From Anolis sagrei (taxonomy: Eukaryota; Chordata; Lepidosauria; Squamata; Anolidae), in the NCBI RefSeq assembly GCF_037176765.1, contig NC_090023.1, forward strand, positions 107,267,866 to 107,331,865: DNA of 64,000 nt, written 5' to 3'. The position numbers and the translations under genes were made by a program. The notes under the pieces are model-generated. The model saw only the letters and a list, made by a program, of their open reading frames with translations, was not told the origin of the DNA and searched no databases. Positions within the stretch are counted from its first letter, which is position 1. Every line of letters starts with the position of its first letter. Below, one piece after another: positions 9,680 to 24,600 of the stretch.

Positions 9680-12600
9680 TAGATTCAATCAAGGATGCCC
9701 ACAGCCCTGAGTCTGCAAGGCTGCTAAAGATCCTGTGACTTAGAGCCATTCATTCATAGCATCATCATAGGTCAAAGTGAATTTGATGGCAGTTAGCAAT
9801 GAAAGCCAGCTCAAGGTTGCTTACATGCTCAGAAGGGAAGGAAGATGTTCATTTTTGCACCCTTTGGTTGTCTGTCTCAGGTTCATATGCGCCCCCGATA
9901 TTGCAATAGGTTAAACCCTTATGCCGGCAGGACTGCTGACCAAAAGGTTGTCGGTTTGAATCCGGGGAGTGGGGTGAGCTCCCTTCTGTCAGCTCCAGCT
10001 TCCAATGTGGAGACATGAGAGAAGCCTCCCACAGGATGGTAAAACATCAGCGCGTCCCCTGGGCAATGTCCTTGCAGAGGGCCAATTCTCTCACCCTAGA
10101 AGCAACTTGCAGTTTCTCAAGTGGCTCCTGACATGAAAATAAATGTGTGTTTTAACATCAACAGCACAGCAGAGGTGCCATCAAGTTGATTTTGTATGAA
10201 AATGCAATGGAAAAACATAATCTTCATTTTTTGTTTGCTCTACTCCTGTAAACACCCCTTCTATCCTCTCCATTGAGTTGGGATTGGTAGATCCTGGATA
10301 AATGTAGTTTCTGGTTGTGTGAGAGTGACTATTAAAAATAGGCCTAGATAATACTGTACCGCATACTATATCATAAGCTGTATTGCTCTGATATTAATAT
10401 TGAAATACAGTTATTAAAAGCAAATTAAGACTGTCTTGATTTGGTTAATTAACATAACACTGTTTTTACTGTATTATGAAAATAGTTTTTTAGATGCAGT
10501 TGTCTTCAGTTTTTTGCCAGTTGGTTGAGAGTTCTGGTTGCTTGGGTTCCTGGTTAACTAAGAGTCTAGTGTATTTCAGTATTGGTTAAATATTTTTGGG
10601 AAAGATTCTTGTTCTCTTACTTTTAAAATATACTTTATTGCAATCTTGCAATAAAACAAAGAAGTTGGACTTGTGATGTGTGTATGTGTAGATATCTAGA
10701 TAATTACAGATTGGTCTTGTTCTTTTAGGATTATTCTCCAGATATAAGTCATGAAAAAAGTAAAAGTAGAAGGGCCCTGCTACTTGCAGGTAAGAGTTAT
10801 ATATTATGGTCCTTTGGAAAGTGCGTCAGGCCTTGCCATGTTTGCCAACCCAGTGGCCCTGAGCAGCTTGGTGTATACTTCCACTTCAAGTTATAGATCC
10901 CTCAGTATCAAAACACTTAGTTGTTGGTTGGACATGGGGATACTGAAGGGTTTCCTCCCTAGCAGTCCCTTCAGACCTTTCACACTACACCATTATAGTA
11001 CTTAGATGACCTGTTTAACTTATTTCATCTTAGATTTATTATGTATTTAGAAAACTCTGCCTGGGAATTCTAACTTTCCCTTAATGAGAAATCCCAAGAT
11101 TCCATAGAATGCAGCCATGACAGTTAAAGTGAAATTAAAGTGCTGCAATTGTGTACTGAGAAAAGTGGTGTTCTCTAGCTGTGGTGAAGTATAAACTCTG
11201 TTGGTCACAGCATGGCTAGGGATAATGGGAGATAGAGTCTTTGACCATCTGGCTGACTTAAGGTTGTGTTTGTTTTTTTAAAACATTTGTTTAAAAAAAA
11301 ACCTGCTTTTAAAAAACATTTGGTTAAAAAAAGCTGCTCCCAAAATGATATCAACAAATAAATGCCCATAAAAATATTGATCTGATAGACATTTTAAAAC
11401 CATTTTTATAAACATCTGAAATTGAAACTATTCTACTTCCGTCTTGAAAAACTGGAGTACAATATTCATCTCTGTCTCTCCATACCACTACTAAAAAAAG
11501 AACTTCATAGCATGTCCATTGTCCTACTTCCAGGTCTGAACCTTGGCCAACACAGTGACCATTATGTCTCCAACATAAGAATGTAATATTACTATGCAAA
11601 GATGAAAATAATGTCCTGAGACTTTATTATTGTAGTCTGATGCTCCACGGAGATTATGCTCTCCAAGGTTAAATGATGGCTTTCCTCTTTGTATATGAGG
11701 CTGGAAAACGGTCGACCTTTCAAAGGAGTTCAGTATATAGCAACATACTACCTATTCATAATAAGTCACCTGTCAATCCCTGGTTTGTCACGTTGTGTGA
11801 AAGCACACTTTGGTATTCCATGAAAAGGTCAAGATACTGAATTTCACTTTTATCATGTAAATGCAGTCTATAATTTGGTAAGTGCATATTTAATTTATAA
11901 TTCATAGACGTTTCAAGATGATACTGTATCCTAATTCTAGATCATTAATAAATAGAAATACTGCAAACAAACATTTTTAGAATGCGGTGCTATCTTAAAA
12001 TCAAAAGCAAACTTTTATGTGTAGACTACGTTTGCTTGTGGAGAGCACATTCCCGCAGAAATAATTGGGATGAAATAATTGGGATTTGCTCCCAAATAAT
12101 GGCTTGAATCCCAAGATAAGGAAATTCTTGGAAGGCAAAAGAGTTTACATTTTCTTCCTCTCCCCATGTAACTAGAACCTCTCAAAAAGCTTCTCTGGAG
12201 GATCAATGAGGCCTTACTGAACAAGACAGAGGTGGGTCTTTGCTTAAGAGCCAGCAAATTGCCCCAAATCAGACAGAATTCTGTTTATTTTAGGATGATT
12301 TAAACTACACCAGCCCTTCATATGCCACCCCATCATGTTTAGAAGGAGGCTTTATGAGTTACAGGGGGATGGAGAAATCGTTCTACACTGAAACTCTCCC
12401 ACCAATAGATTAGTATCTGTTAGGATAGATTTCGCCTTCCTCCTGCAGCTCCACACATACCTCTAAAATTGTGTCCCATTGGTTTTTAGACTCTCCAAAG
12501 TGAGTTAAGATGAACCCTGGTTATTAGGCTGAAGGAAGGAAATGTAAATATTTGTAGCATGAGTGGAAGTCTTATCACCCTTGTTTTTCATGATCTTCCT

Positions 12601-15600
12601 TGACCTGGATTTCATAATTTTAGCTGTTTTAAAATAGATCTTTCTGTTAGAAAATGTGAGGAAAATAATCTTTGTAAAATAGTGACATTGGAAAACCAAT
12701 TTGGCCTTTACAAACATATAATTTAGTTTTGACAGTAATTTTGGGGTGTTTCATGTTTTATTCTGTTTGTATCCTTCATATACATCTCGATATAGAGCAG
12801 TGATTCTCAACCTGGGGTCCCCAGATGTTTTTGGCCTTCAACACCCAGAAATCCTAACAGCTGGCAAACTGGCTGGGATTTCTGGGAGTTGTAGGCCAAA
12901 AACATCTGGGGACCCCAGGTTGAGAACCACTGATATAGAGGTTTGTGTATTGCTATTTTTGGGGCAGGGCCCAGATATGACTAGGACTTGGAAAATAGTT
13001 CTAGACATTGCATGATTTTAAATGTTCCTTAAATGGAGGCTTTCTAAAAGTATAGATGTATTTCTGGATTCATGCCATCATGATTTTTTGGTTCAGCTCT
13101 CAATTGTTTCCTTATAGATGAAGTGGACAGTTCACTTGACGCTACAATTACATCTTTACTCATAAATTCCTCACAGCCAAATCAATCTGAGAGAAAGTAC
13201 AGTAAAAAACAGTTTTTGGATTCCTCAAAGAATTTTAAAAACTTTAACCGGTAAGAAAATCATTTGCTCTTTGTGGACCAGTCTTTTCCTTTCCAATCAT
13301 TGTACTCAGCATGTTCTGGGATCAGAAAATATTACTGCCTATTTCTGATGACATGAAAAGGGTTGGATATTCCAGCTTGTAATTATAGTGATCATTTGTG
13401 TTTATTAGGCTGGATGATGTGTTGGATTCTCTGTGTGGTTCAAACCAGCTTGACACAGAGCCAGGGCTCAGTGGAAATGTTCTTGGAAGTAATGAAACTC
13501 AAAATGGAGGCACATATTCAGAAACAGGTAATAACATTCTTATTATTCCAAATACAACTCAAATGGAATTAGTTATGATTCACTTGTTGCCCAAGTCACA
13601 TGCCTCTTTCACTATACATACCTGCAGGAAATCTGGGCTCCACTTTTGTGCCCCAGGACCCAGTGGGTTTCCACATGAACTATTGAAAAAATAAAATAAA
13701 ACCAAAGTGGCCACAACTCTACTTCTGCTTATACAGTAGAGGGAGGCCTTTAAAAGTACCATATACTCGAGTTTAATGCTCACCTTTTTTGGTTAAATTA
13801 CATTGCCAAAATTAAGATGTGTATTAGATTTGATGGCGCATTAGAATTGTGTGCATAAACCCACCTGAAAAGGCCCAGAGGAACATGGAGGCCAAACATA
13901 GAGGGTGATGAAAAGAGACTGTTCCTGCTGATGGCAGCAGCCTCATGGCTTGGTGGAGGCCGTAGGAGGAGTGCACAGCTGGTGAGCCAATCATTCCTGT
14001 CACTTAGCAATGAATCCTGGCTCCTGTGAGGCCCTTGGGGTCTATCACATACTTCGTTAGGCTCAGTCCTAGGTGGTTCCCCACTGACCTCATTCATGAG
14101 GCCTTCAAGACCTTCTTCTTAGCCCAACAGAGAGTTGTGGCTTCCCAAATGGCCTTATTCATGCTGCATGCCTCTCTGACGTGTTGATGACTGCACTGTT
14201 GGCTGCATTGCATTTGAGGGTAAATCTTTTTTTTTCTTTTCTTTTCTTTTTTTTTTTTTGTAATGTGCACCTTCAAAATTGAGGGCATTATACATTCGAT
14301 GGTGCATATACTCTAGTAAATATGTGTAAATTGTTGCAGGTTGAGCATCTCTTTTGGCCAGAAAAAATATTCTGAACCTTTTGAGAGGCAAAAAAAATCT
14401 TACAGGACCACCTATAGCCCTACGAGTTCAGTTTATCTGGTGTGTTTCTTGATTAGTGCAGTCCATTGGAGAACATTGTGCACCATCTTTCTTTAGAAAC
14501 AGTTTTGTTCAACTACTTGGCAGGAGTCGCGATGGCGCAATGGGTTAAACCCTTGTGCCAGATAAACTGCAGACCTGAAGTAGTTCCTCTGGGCCTTTTC
14601 AGGTGGGTTTATGCACACAATTCTAATGCGCCATCAAAGCTAATACACATCTCAGTTTTGGCAATGAAATTTAACCAAAAAAGGTGAGCATTTAATTTGA
14701 GTAAATATGGTACTTTTAAAGGCCTCCCTCTACTGTATAAGCAGAAGTAGAGTTGCGGCCACTTTGTTTTTTTTTTTTTTATTGTTCCCATCATATGGCA
14801 AAATAGAGAGGAAAGTACAGGTAGCTCAATTGGAGCTACCCGGAAAACACTTTCCTCTTCATCGTGGAGGAGGAAGCGTCTTGCGATTCTTCCCCTCCAC
14901 TTCAAGAATGTGGATGGAGTTAAGCCAGCATCTGATGGTGCTCGACAGGCCCCGTCAACAAATGGAAGAACAGGACAAAGAAAGCTCCATGTGCAGAGGC
15001 CCTTAGACTGGTCCTCTTGGAGACCCTGGTGTCTCCAAGATGCTGGAGATCCACAGGGTAACTGGACAGGTCATATCTTTTCAGTCTAAGAGGAAAGCGA
15101 TGGCAAACCCTTTATGAACAAAACTGGTTAAAAAAAACCCTCTCATCCTGTAATTGCCATAAGCCAGTACTGAAAGTATGCAACAACAAAAACAGCAAGA
15201 AGCATGTGTCCTTTAGTGTAATGCCTACACAGCATAAACTTGGACTGGTAGTTACATAACTGTTCATGCCCACGCACAAACAAAGCATGATTTCAAAAGT
15301 CCTAATTAGGCAGGACCTAAAGCTTGAAACTTCTTAATATCCACGATTTTCAACTTTTAATTATTACTCTCAAGCTAAGGAAGAGTAGTGTTTTGCCATT
15401 TTTGGTGACTGTAAACCTTTATAGGCTGACTAACAACTTGGCTGTTTTCATGATACATAAGCATTAAACCATGAACACACTTTTTGGTTCTTGCTCTATC
15501 CTTTGGATAGACATTGACTCCTTTTCAAAGTACTGTATAAAGTAAGTGAGTATGCTCCTGCTGTGTGATACTGTGTATTTCTTTTGAATTGTTTTTATAA

Positions 15601-18600
15601 TTTTTCCAAGCTGTGCAGCTTTTATTTGTGTTCTGCTGTTTTGTTATGGATCATTACCTTTTTATTTATTTCTAATTTGTTTTGTGATAAGACTTGCTGA
15701 GCGTAAGGATATAAACCCAGGAAAAAATGAAGTGTTCAAGCTTTTGTTTCACAGTTGTTATTTACTTTAAAAATATCTCTTGCTCTCGCAATTTGTTTCT
15801 GCATTCTTTGAATTTCTCTGCTTATAAAATAGGGTAAGAATACTCATCATATATGACAGGTAGAAAGGATAGTAATTGTGTATCAAATCAATAGCCTCAG
15901 CTGTTTTAATATTGAGTCATATGCTACCATGGCAACTTTTTTGTGATTATAGACATCTCTCTCCTTAAATTAAAGGAATAATTTGTTGGGCATTTCTGCT
16001 TCAATCTTTACCTCTTAGATATTACACTGCCTTCAAGTTTGACAGTGGCTACATGTTGTGATTATGATAGTGGCGGTGATGAAGTAAAAAAGGGTGTGGA
16101 CATTCATGAAACAAAAGAATTAATTGGGAAAAAACTGATACCATCTCACTTCAGTCAAATTTATCATGAATTATCTATTATATATCAAAAGCTGCAGGTA
16201 ATTTTAAAAAATAATTTAACAATTTGTTAATTATTTTAAAATATATCAGATTACTGCAGTATTTTATTGTCTTGTTACGATACAGCAAGAAAAACTAACT
16301 CAACAAGAATTTGCTTTGCAACTCAAAAAACAAGAACGCTTCTTAGTTGAACGAGAAGCCCGACTCTGTAGACATGAGGCTGCCTTGACCAAGATAAGAG
16401 ATGTAGAAGAGGAAGCTCGCACAAAATTTCAAATTATGAAGGAGGTATAGTTTTTTTTCTAAAATTCCTCAAACTTAAAACTGTCTAGCTAGTAAGATCT
16501 AGAACTTTCTTTTCCTAGAAAATAAAAATCCTAAAAGGTATTGACAGCTATTTGCTGTCCTATTGGCTTAATTGTTTATATCACGTGAGAGTTTATCTCT
16601 GATTTAGAGATAATTTATAGGCATGGATTTGTCATCCATGGGGACAAATTTCCATAATATGAGCATTATATATGTAAATATTGGTGCTGTGTCGCTGAAG
16701 AATCAGTCTGTTTTATCATATGTTGTCCACATGTTGAATTTTTACAACAAAAGAAGAATGCTTATCTCCAAATTATTTGCAGGTGACAATACAGTGGGCT
16801 CTTGATATCTAATGGAGTTTAGTTTCATAATCAGCCATGAATACCAAATCCTTGATTTTGGGGAAGTGTATGTGTGTAAAAACAACATAGTACACAACTA
16901 AGAAGTTTCTGTTTTTGATAATCAAAATCAATTGGTAGGAATCGCCCTGATGAAATGAGTGAAAAACATTGAGTTATACTGATGTGAAATAGATAGAAAT
17001 TTCTACCAAGATCTCCTGAATAATTCTTAAATTATGTGAGACAGCGAAAATGCTAATATGAAAATTTGAACTTACTGCTTTACACCAGTGGTTCCCAACC
17101 TATGGGCCACAGCACGCTGGTGAGCCACAAGGCCTAAAATAAGGTCAGCGACTGGGGGTGCGTGTCGCCATTGCAGGAGGGAGAGAAGGAAGGAGGCCAG
17201 TGCTGTTGCCCAATCAATTTTTTTTCTTGGCATCTTTGTTTTTAGGCCTGTTCCTGGGGTTATTTGGGGTGCTGATTCAGAAAATTACATCTGTGGGCGA
17301 GCAGATGGTGACTACTGGATGGCATATGTTCTGTATCAGAAACTAGAGCTGATGTGGTTTATCCAATCCAGTTTTAATCAGCACCTCAAATAACCAAACC
17401 GAATCTGAAGTTGACCAAAAACTGATTCATAACCCTTTGGTATTAATGTTGGAGAGTGGACCCAGGTCAAAGTGGTCCCTGGTCAGAAAAAGGTTGGGAA
17501 CCACTGCTTTACACTTTTGTATTATTTGGGGGGGGGGGGGGATCTGCTTCATTTGACTATCTGTTAAATCTTAATCAGTCTTTAGCTGCCATATACTGGT
17601 GGCCAGTGCTTTGGCAGATAGGTGCACTTACAGAAAGTCCTATGTTTCCTGGGAAAATATTTTCCCTCCATCCATTTTAAAGCGCTTGGTTCCACATCCT
17701 GTAACAGAGAGTGACACAAACATATGTGCAGAAATAGGGGCTGAATTTAAAGTTGTTGGAAAAACAACTTGTTAATCCTGTGTGGCCTTTTTAAAAAGTC
17801 CTTCCTTTTGTTTGTAGCAACACGAAGCTGAAATTCAACAGTTATCTGAAGCTCTGAAAGAAAAAACTAAAGAAAACAAAAGGCTTAAGACATCATTTGA
17901 AACTTTAAAAGAGCTGAATGATACTTTAAAAAAACAGGCAAGTACAATTTTTGACACTTATGCATTGGGATTTGTAATGATATAAACTAGGTGCTTTTGA
18001 GAGGTTTTGTAGTATTTTAACAAGTGACAGTGTATGGGCCGAATTCGTAATGCTGATGCACTGAAAAACTACTAGGACAACAGTGTTGTCCTAGTAGTTA
18101 GTAGAAACATTAGTAGAAAACACTCTTCGCATGCTCAGGTTCAAAGTGGAGTACTATACTAGATACCTTCTTTGCAATAAACTAAAAAAATCATTTCAAG
18201 TAGTGCTGTGCCACATTGGTTTCAGATCATGATCTTCATTATCTTCTATTGATATTCTGTGAGAAACTGTGACCAACATTTAAAGACAAATCACACTACT
18301 CTCAATACATGTTAGTAATCTTTTAAAATATTCCCGCCTTCAAGTTTACAAATGTGTGTTTTTATTGAAGTGCCTTAATGTTTTATATGTTTTGCTTTTC
18401 TCTGTAAACTCTGCTTTCAAATTATCACACGGCCGCAATGGATAGGAATGGGTTGTAGCCATATAGCCCAAAAAAACCTACAACAACCCAGTGATTCCGG
18501 CCATGAAATCCTTCGACAATACAATGGATAGGAATGTTCAGCCTGAAATAGATGATGTACATCAAATCTTTAAACTTGGGCTCGATTTGCTTGCAATCTG

Positions 18601-21600
18601 TGTGGGCAGGGAATGGTTAATACCACCTATTTGATTTGCGAGGTGGGCGGGGCGGGAGGTGGGTATGAGCCCATACCTAGAAGGTATGCACCTGAATGAT
18701 ACCTTAAAAATACCTGCAATCTGAATGATGCCTGAAATCTGGGACCTTTTAGACTGGAGATAAAACCCCCAAACAACCCATTGTGGTCCCCCACTTTAGG
18801 AGAAAAAACAAAAGCCAACAAAGTATATTCTGCGAGAGATAGAGATACCTGTTTTAAAGCTTCATTTATTTTTCTCCCTCTTTTTAGTTAAGTGATGTAA
18901 GTGAACAAAACAAGAAGCTAGAAGTCCAGTCTCAAAGAGTACAAGCTCGCTTAGAGAATTTGCAGGTATGATATAATTTAATTTCAAATGGTTTATCATC
19001 TTTGCAATAAACTATTCTTACAGATTATCCTGTCCACTTGTCCTTACAGAGGAAATATGAATTTTTATCAATACAAAAGTCCAAAGGAGCTTCCCGCACT
19101 AGCTTAGAGCTTAAAACTGTCAAGCCAGAAAAAGCTATAGCATCATCAAAATCATATAAGGTAAAACACATACTGTTCAGGGAGTGTTCTCCCAACTAGG
19201 GTTTCAAAGACTGAAAGGTGTTTTGTTGTGAAACGAGTGGTTTGTTCAACATGAAACAAGCCACTCATTTAAAGTTAAAAACTGTGAATATCAGACTGCA
19301 TGTATGCATGTAGAAATGGTGTGTAGGGAGACAATGAATTTTATTATGGAAGATAGTTGAAGTTATTTTAGATGTTCTTGTCAAAAGATTTTCCCAATTT
19401 AATGAAGTGGAAATATTGCTAGTTTATTATTATGTTAAAATGTATTTTAGATTGTTTTTATTTGTTTAAGAAAATGCAGAGATGGGGAGCAATCAGATTC
19501 TTGAATTTCTCCAAGGAGGATATTGACTATGGTTGAATGTGGAAGAAAATAGAAGGTTTGCTTTCTCAGAAGAATCTGCATCAAGGAGAACTAGAGCAGG
19601 GGTTCCCAAACTAAGGTCTGCTGGCCAGATGTGGCCCTTCAAGGTCATTTACCCAAGCCCCGCCCTAAACTTTAGACCAGTGGTTCTCAACCTGTGGATC
19701 CCCAGATGTAAACTCCCAGAAATCCCAGCCAGTTTACCAGTTGTTAGGATTTCTGGGAGCTGAAGGCCAAAACATCTGGGGACCCACAAGTTGAGAATCA
19801 CTGCTTTAGATTTAGGGTCACCCCTAAATCTTAAATGACATGAAGGCACACAACAACAACAATCCTACTTAACAGCAAGCTTAATTCAGTTAAGCCAAAA
19901 GCAGGCCCACACTTCCCATTGAAAGTTTACGTTGGTTAAAATCGTTATTCATTTTAAATATGGTATTGTTCTTTCATGCTTTTTTGCACTACAAATAAGA
20001 TGCAGAGTGCATTAGAATGTGTTCATTTTTTTTTTCAAACTATAGTCCAGCCCCCCAACAGTCTGAGGGACCATGAAAAACCTTTAAAAGTTTGAGGACC
20101 CCTATTCTACAGACAAATCTCAGGAGGGAAAAGAACGTGTGTATTTTTAGTGATAGCTTTGATGAATGTTTCCTTCATGCAAATCCAGTCAGGAAAAAAT
20201 GTTCCTTCTTCAAACTGGCACGGCAGAATCATCCATCGTCAGTCTTCCATGCCCTTTCCATTCAGCTGAGGCAGGCCTGTTGCGTGTTGCAATGTAGATT
20301 GCACACATTGGTACATGTGGTAGATAATCATCTTCTAGTAGCAAACGTCTTTTAATAAGCCTGTCGTGCTTGCTGTTATGTTTGCCTGTTACGTTTGCAG
20401 GTACCTTTTAATTCACACACCTATGACCTTTTAACCGTCTTAATGGACTGGATTTCCGATCAGCACCTCAGCAAATTGATAGTAGAGGAAGAGAAAGAAG
20501 ACACTCACAAATTATCAGTCACTTCCAACAAACATTATGTCCAGGAGAAGTGTATCAAGGTAATGTTCCCTGCTCTTGTTTTCAGAGTTGATATTTTTCA
20601 TCTCTGCATATTTGGGGTTTAATGTTTCTAATAATTTTTGGTTGTCCATTACGCAAAGCTTATTTACATTTCACACACAGACTTAATGTTTGGTACAACT
20701 TCAAGGATATCTGATGATTTGTTATTTGCATTTATGTTTAAACAGGCTGCTTACCCACATTTGGATGTGTTCCTAGTGAGGGTCAGACCTGTCAAATAAA
20801 TGTCATTGTAGTATATTCTATTTTAAAATATTATTTTAATACTAGGAAATAATTTTTCTTGTAGTCACTGTGAATCATACATTTGGTATTCGCGCTTGCG
20901 CAATACAGCTTTCGGAACCTTCTAGAAGAAACATTTCAAACCCGGCTAGGCCCGCCCACCCTCCCCCCCCCTCGAGTATAAATGGCCCGTGGGGGGGCCT
21001 AGCCAGCAGTTCTCTTTTCCGCGCTATTTAGCAAAGACAGCTCGAGAACCTCTCTCATTGCGATCTCTCTCTGATTTTCTGGCTTTCGACTGGACTGATC
21101 TTGACTTTGGACTAAATTTTGATTGATTCCCTGGCTTGGACTGGACTAGTATTGGATTAAGGTATTGGAAAACCCCAGACTCTGTCTCTAAGGTGTGTTT
21201 TGACTCGGACCGTCGACCATCCTAAAGTCAACTGAATCTGTCCCTCATTATGGCGACTACCTCCTTTAAGAGGTGCGCTAGGTGCCCCAACACCTATCCA
21301 GATATGGATGGGCACTCGCTGTGCTTGACCTGTTTGGGAGAGGGCCATCTCACCCAATCGTGTGCAGTCTGCCTGGCCTTTACCCCGCAGACGAGGAAAA
21401 ACCGGGAGGTTCGCCTCAAGGCGGCTCTCTACGAAAGGGCCCTCTTACCTCCATCGGTTCCCGCCCAGAAAGCTTCGCCCGCGGGGGCGGCTGCACCATT
21501 TTTGGGCCGCACCACGAATTTGGCCCAGAAGAAGTCCAAAAATTCCAAGGACAACGGCTCAAAAGATGGCCGCCAGAAGACTGCGGGGAAAAAAGCGGCA

Positions 21601-24600
21601 TCCAAAAGGGCGGGAATCTCCTCTTCGTCTGCCGCTCCTGCCCCCTCCTCCCTTCTAACGGGGACTCAAGAGGAGCATGGACGCCCTCTACCGGCCGCTG
21701 TCGGGACCGCAGCTGAGACTCCGACCCGGCCATTGGGACGGGGGGGGACCCAACATCGCCTCGCCCGTGATGCCGGCGATGCCGACTCTCTCTCCCCCCG
21801 TTCGGCCGCGTTCAGCTGAAGCCCCCCGAGCAGGGACGGGCGAGACTCCCCCAGGCGAACCCACACCACACGGGGAAGTAGCAGCGGCAGCGTACTTCCC
21901 CGAGCCGATTGCATCTGGCAGCCAGGCTTTTGGGGGCATATTTAATGCGCCTCTACTTACCTGTATCGACCTGCCTAGGGAGCTGCCCTCCCCGATGCCG
22001 AGGCCTGTGGATGCCGCCGTGCCTACAGATGCGGGATCGACTCTCCTAACGCCTGAGGGAGAGATGCCGATGCCCGCACCCTACCCTCCGCTCATGGGAG
22101 CGCAGGCTCCTCCCCCTCAGGAAGACCTAGAACTTCCCCGCCCCTCGCGCAGACCAAGCAGGCGCCCAAGACGTTCCAGATCCCCTTCGCGAGTAAGCCA
22201 AGGCTCCCGACACCGTCGGTACCGCTCCTCCCGCGGGGGCGGATCCCGCTGCCGACGCTCCTCCCGTCGCTCCTCTTCCTCATCGTCCTCCTCCCTCTCC
22301 TCTTCCTCCGTCTGCTCCAGACGCTGGCGGCGCTCGCGGGCTTGCCGATCCCGCTTGGGAAGGCGCCACAGGCCCAGCCCCAGTCAACCACGTGGCTACT
22401 GGCAGATGGGACCATCGGGCCAGCTTGTGTTCATCCCAACTGCGGTACCGCTCCCGATGCAACCGGCCCCTCCTCCTCCTGCCTGGCAAACCATGCAGCC
22501 GGGCACCTTGCAGCCTAGCTTTGCGCCATCCACAGCAACTCGGGCCACTCCGCCCACCCCTTCGGGGGCTGTGGCAGCTCCGGTGATGAACATTCACTTA
22601 CCAGCAGGTACAGCCCCTTGTGCTGAACAGAACTTACCTAATGTGACTGGTGTAGACTATAACTGTGTTGACCGTAACTTGTGCAGACCTAGTGAGGGAC
22701 TGTCTGCTGCGCCTGCTGTAGGCAATGTTTGTGTTGACCGTGCACTGTGCATACCGACAGGGAGACCACCTATGGCTAATCAGCCTTTGTACTGCCCTGA
22801 GGGGTTAGACCATGTGCAACAGGGCGCTACTCCTATGAGAATTTCTGAGGGCCCGGCCCAAGAGACTGGAGAGATGGGGGATAGTGATTGTGATTCTGAA
22901 CCAATAGATCCTCAAGGAACTGATGACCCAACTGTCTTGCCTCCTGATTTTAATAAATTTGCGGCTCTCATAGAAAGGATGATTAGAGCCTTGGACATCC
23001 CTGCCCCTAAGCCACTGGAGCACGTGGAGGACCCCATGTTCCCTTCAGAGGAACAAAATGCTACCCCCTCATCGGCCCTCCCAATGTTACCCTACCTCCT
23101 AAAATTGGCAAAGGTTGTGGACATGCCACCGTCATCGGTACCGGTGGTCCCTAAACGATTGGACTCCATGTACAAGATTGATATGTCCAACACAAAATGG
23201 GTTGTGGCCCCCCCAAAGGCAAACACTGTAGTTGCCGAAGTCATCAAAACCAAACGCCCCAAAAACACGGTCACTACTCCTCCAGACAGAGAGGGCAGGA
23301 AGCTGGAGGCGCTTGGGAAGAAGGCTCATTTCTCCGCCGGCCTGTTTACACGTATGTCGCACTATGCGACATACATGAGCGGGTACCAAACGTTCCTTTG
23401 GAACCGAATGCTACCCTACATAGAAGCCCTCCCACTAGACGACCAACGCCTCCCTAAAGCTCTGCAGGTTGAGGCCCTGACGCTGTCCAAAATTCAGAAG
23501 GACTTCGCCAAACATATGGCGGAAACAGTGGGCAACTTGTTCGCCACTGCCACATCCATAAGGCGCCATGCTTGGCTCCATGCAGCAAACCTCTCGGAAG
23601 AGGGAAAGGCCTTAGCAGAAGACCTGCCCTTCCACGAGGAAGGGTTGTTCAACCCCAATACTGATGACCGTTTGAAACAGAAACAAGATGTCAGGCAGTC
23701 AGCGTCAAAATTCGGCTACTCATGGCATCCATACTCCCAATCTAAAAATAGATGGCAATCACCCTCCCCTTACTGCAGGCCATTCGGGAATTCCTTCCCT
23801 GGTCCCTTCAGGAACAGGGCTGGAGGGGGCTCCAGATTCCAGGGAGGGCGATGCACCCCCTATTTTCAAAAACCTAAGGCTAACCCCTTCCAGGGTAAAT
23901 CTAAAGCCCCAGGGGCTCCCAGGAAGCGCCTTTGATGCCGACTCATCAATACATGGGGTCCTCCAACAGTGCTCACCTTCTTCCCCCGAAGTTAATGCCC
24001 AAGTTATGAACCCATACCCCCATTGTCTTCCCGCACCTGAACCGGGACCCCAGGTGGGATTAACCCCCCTTTTTCTGGATAGGCTTGCCCCTTTCTCTAT
24101 GGAATGGGCCTACATAACTTCTGACGCCTGGGTCCTGGACGTTGTTTCTGAGGGCTACTCCATAGAATTCGAGGACTTCCCCAGGGTGGGCCTCGTGAGG
24201 GACACCCCCCGTTTCCCCACAGTTGTTGAGCGAAATTGAAACGCTGTTACACAAAGGGGCCATATCGTTGGTGGACCCTAATATTGGTTCGTTCTGTTTT
24301 TTCTCACGTTACTTTCTGATTGACAAACGCGGTGGTGGGCTGCGTCCCACCTTAGATTTAAGATTGCTCAATAAACACATTAGACCAAAGAAATTTCGGA
24401 TGGTGACCCTTGCTTCAATCACTCCCCTACTAACTGGGGGCGCCTGGTTCGCAACGGTGGACCTTAGGGACGCGTACTTCCATATTTCAATTGCCCTGCG
24501 CCACCGCAGATTCCTCACCTTCAGGGTGTCAGGTCAAACGTATTGTTTTAACGTGTTGCCCTTCGTCCGCCCCGCGACTTTTCACTAAATGTATGGCCGT

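Noticed and set aside
9638-9685. Regular short repeats as a CRISPR-like array
   Set aside because: It is a plain GATA/GACA microsatellite with no spacers, in a vertebrate genome.
17941-17943. GT at 17942 as the exon 7 donor instead of the GC donor
   Set aside because: It would add 4 nt and shift the frame into exon 8, which otherwise matches the family.
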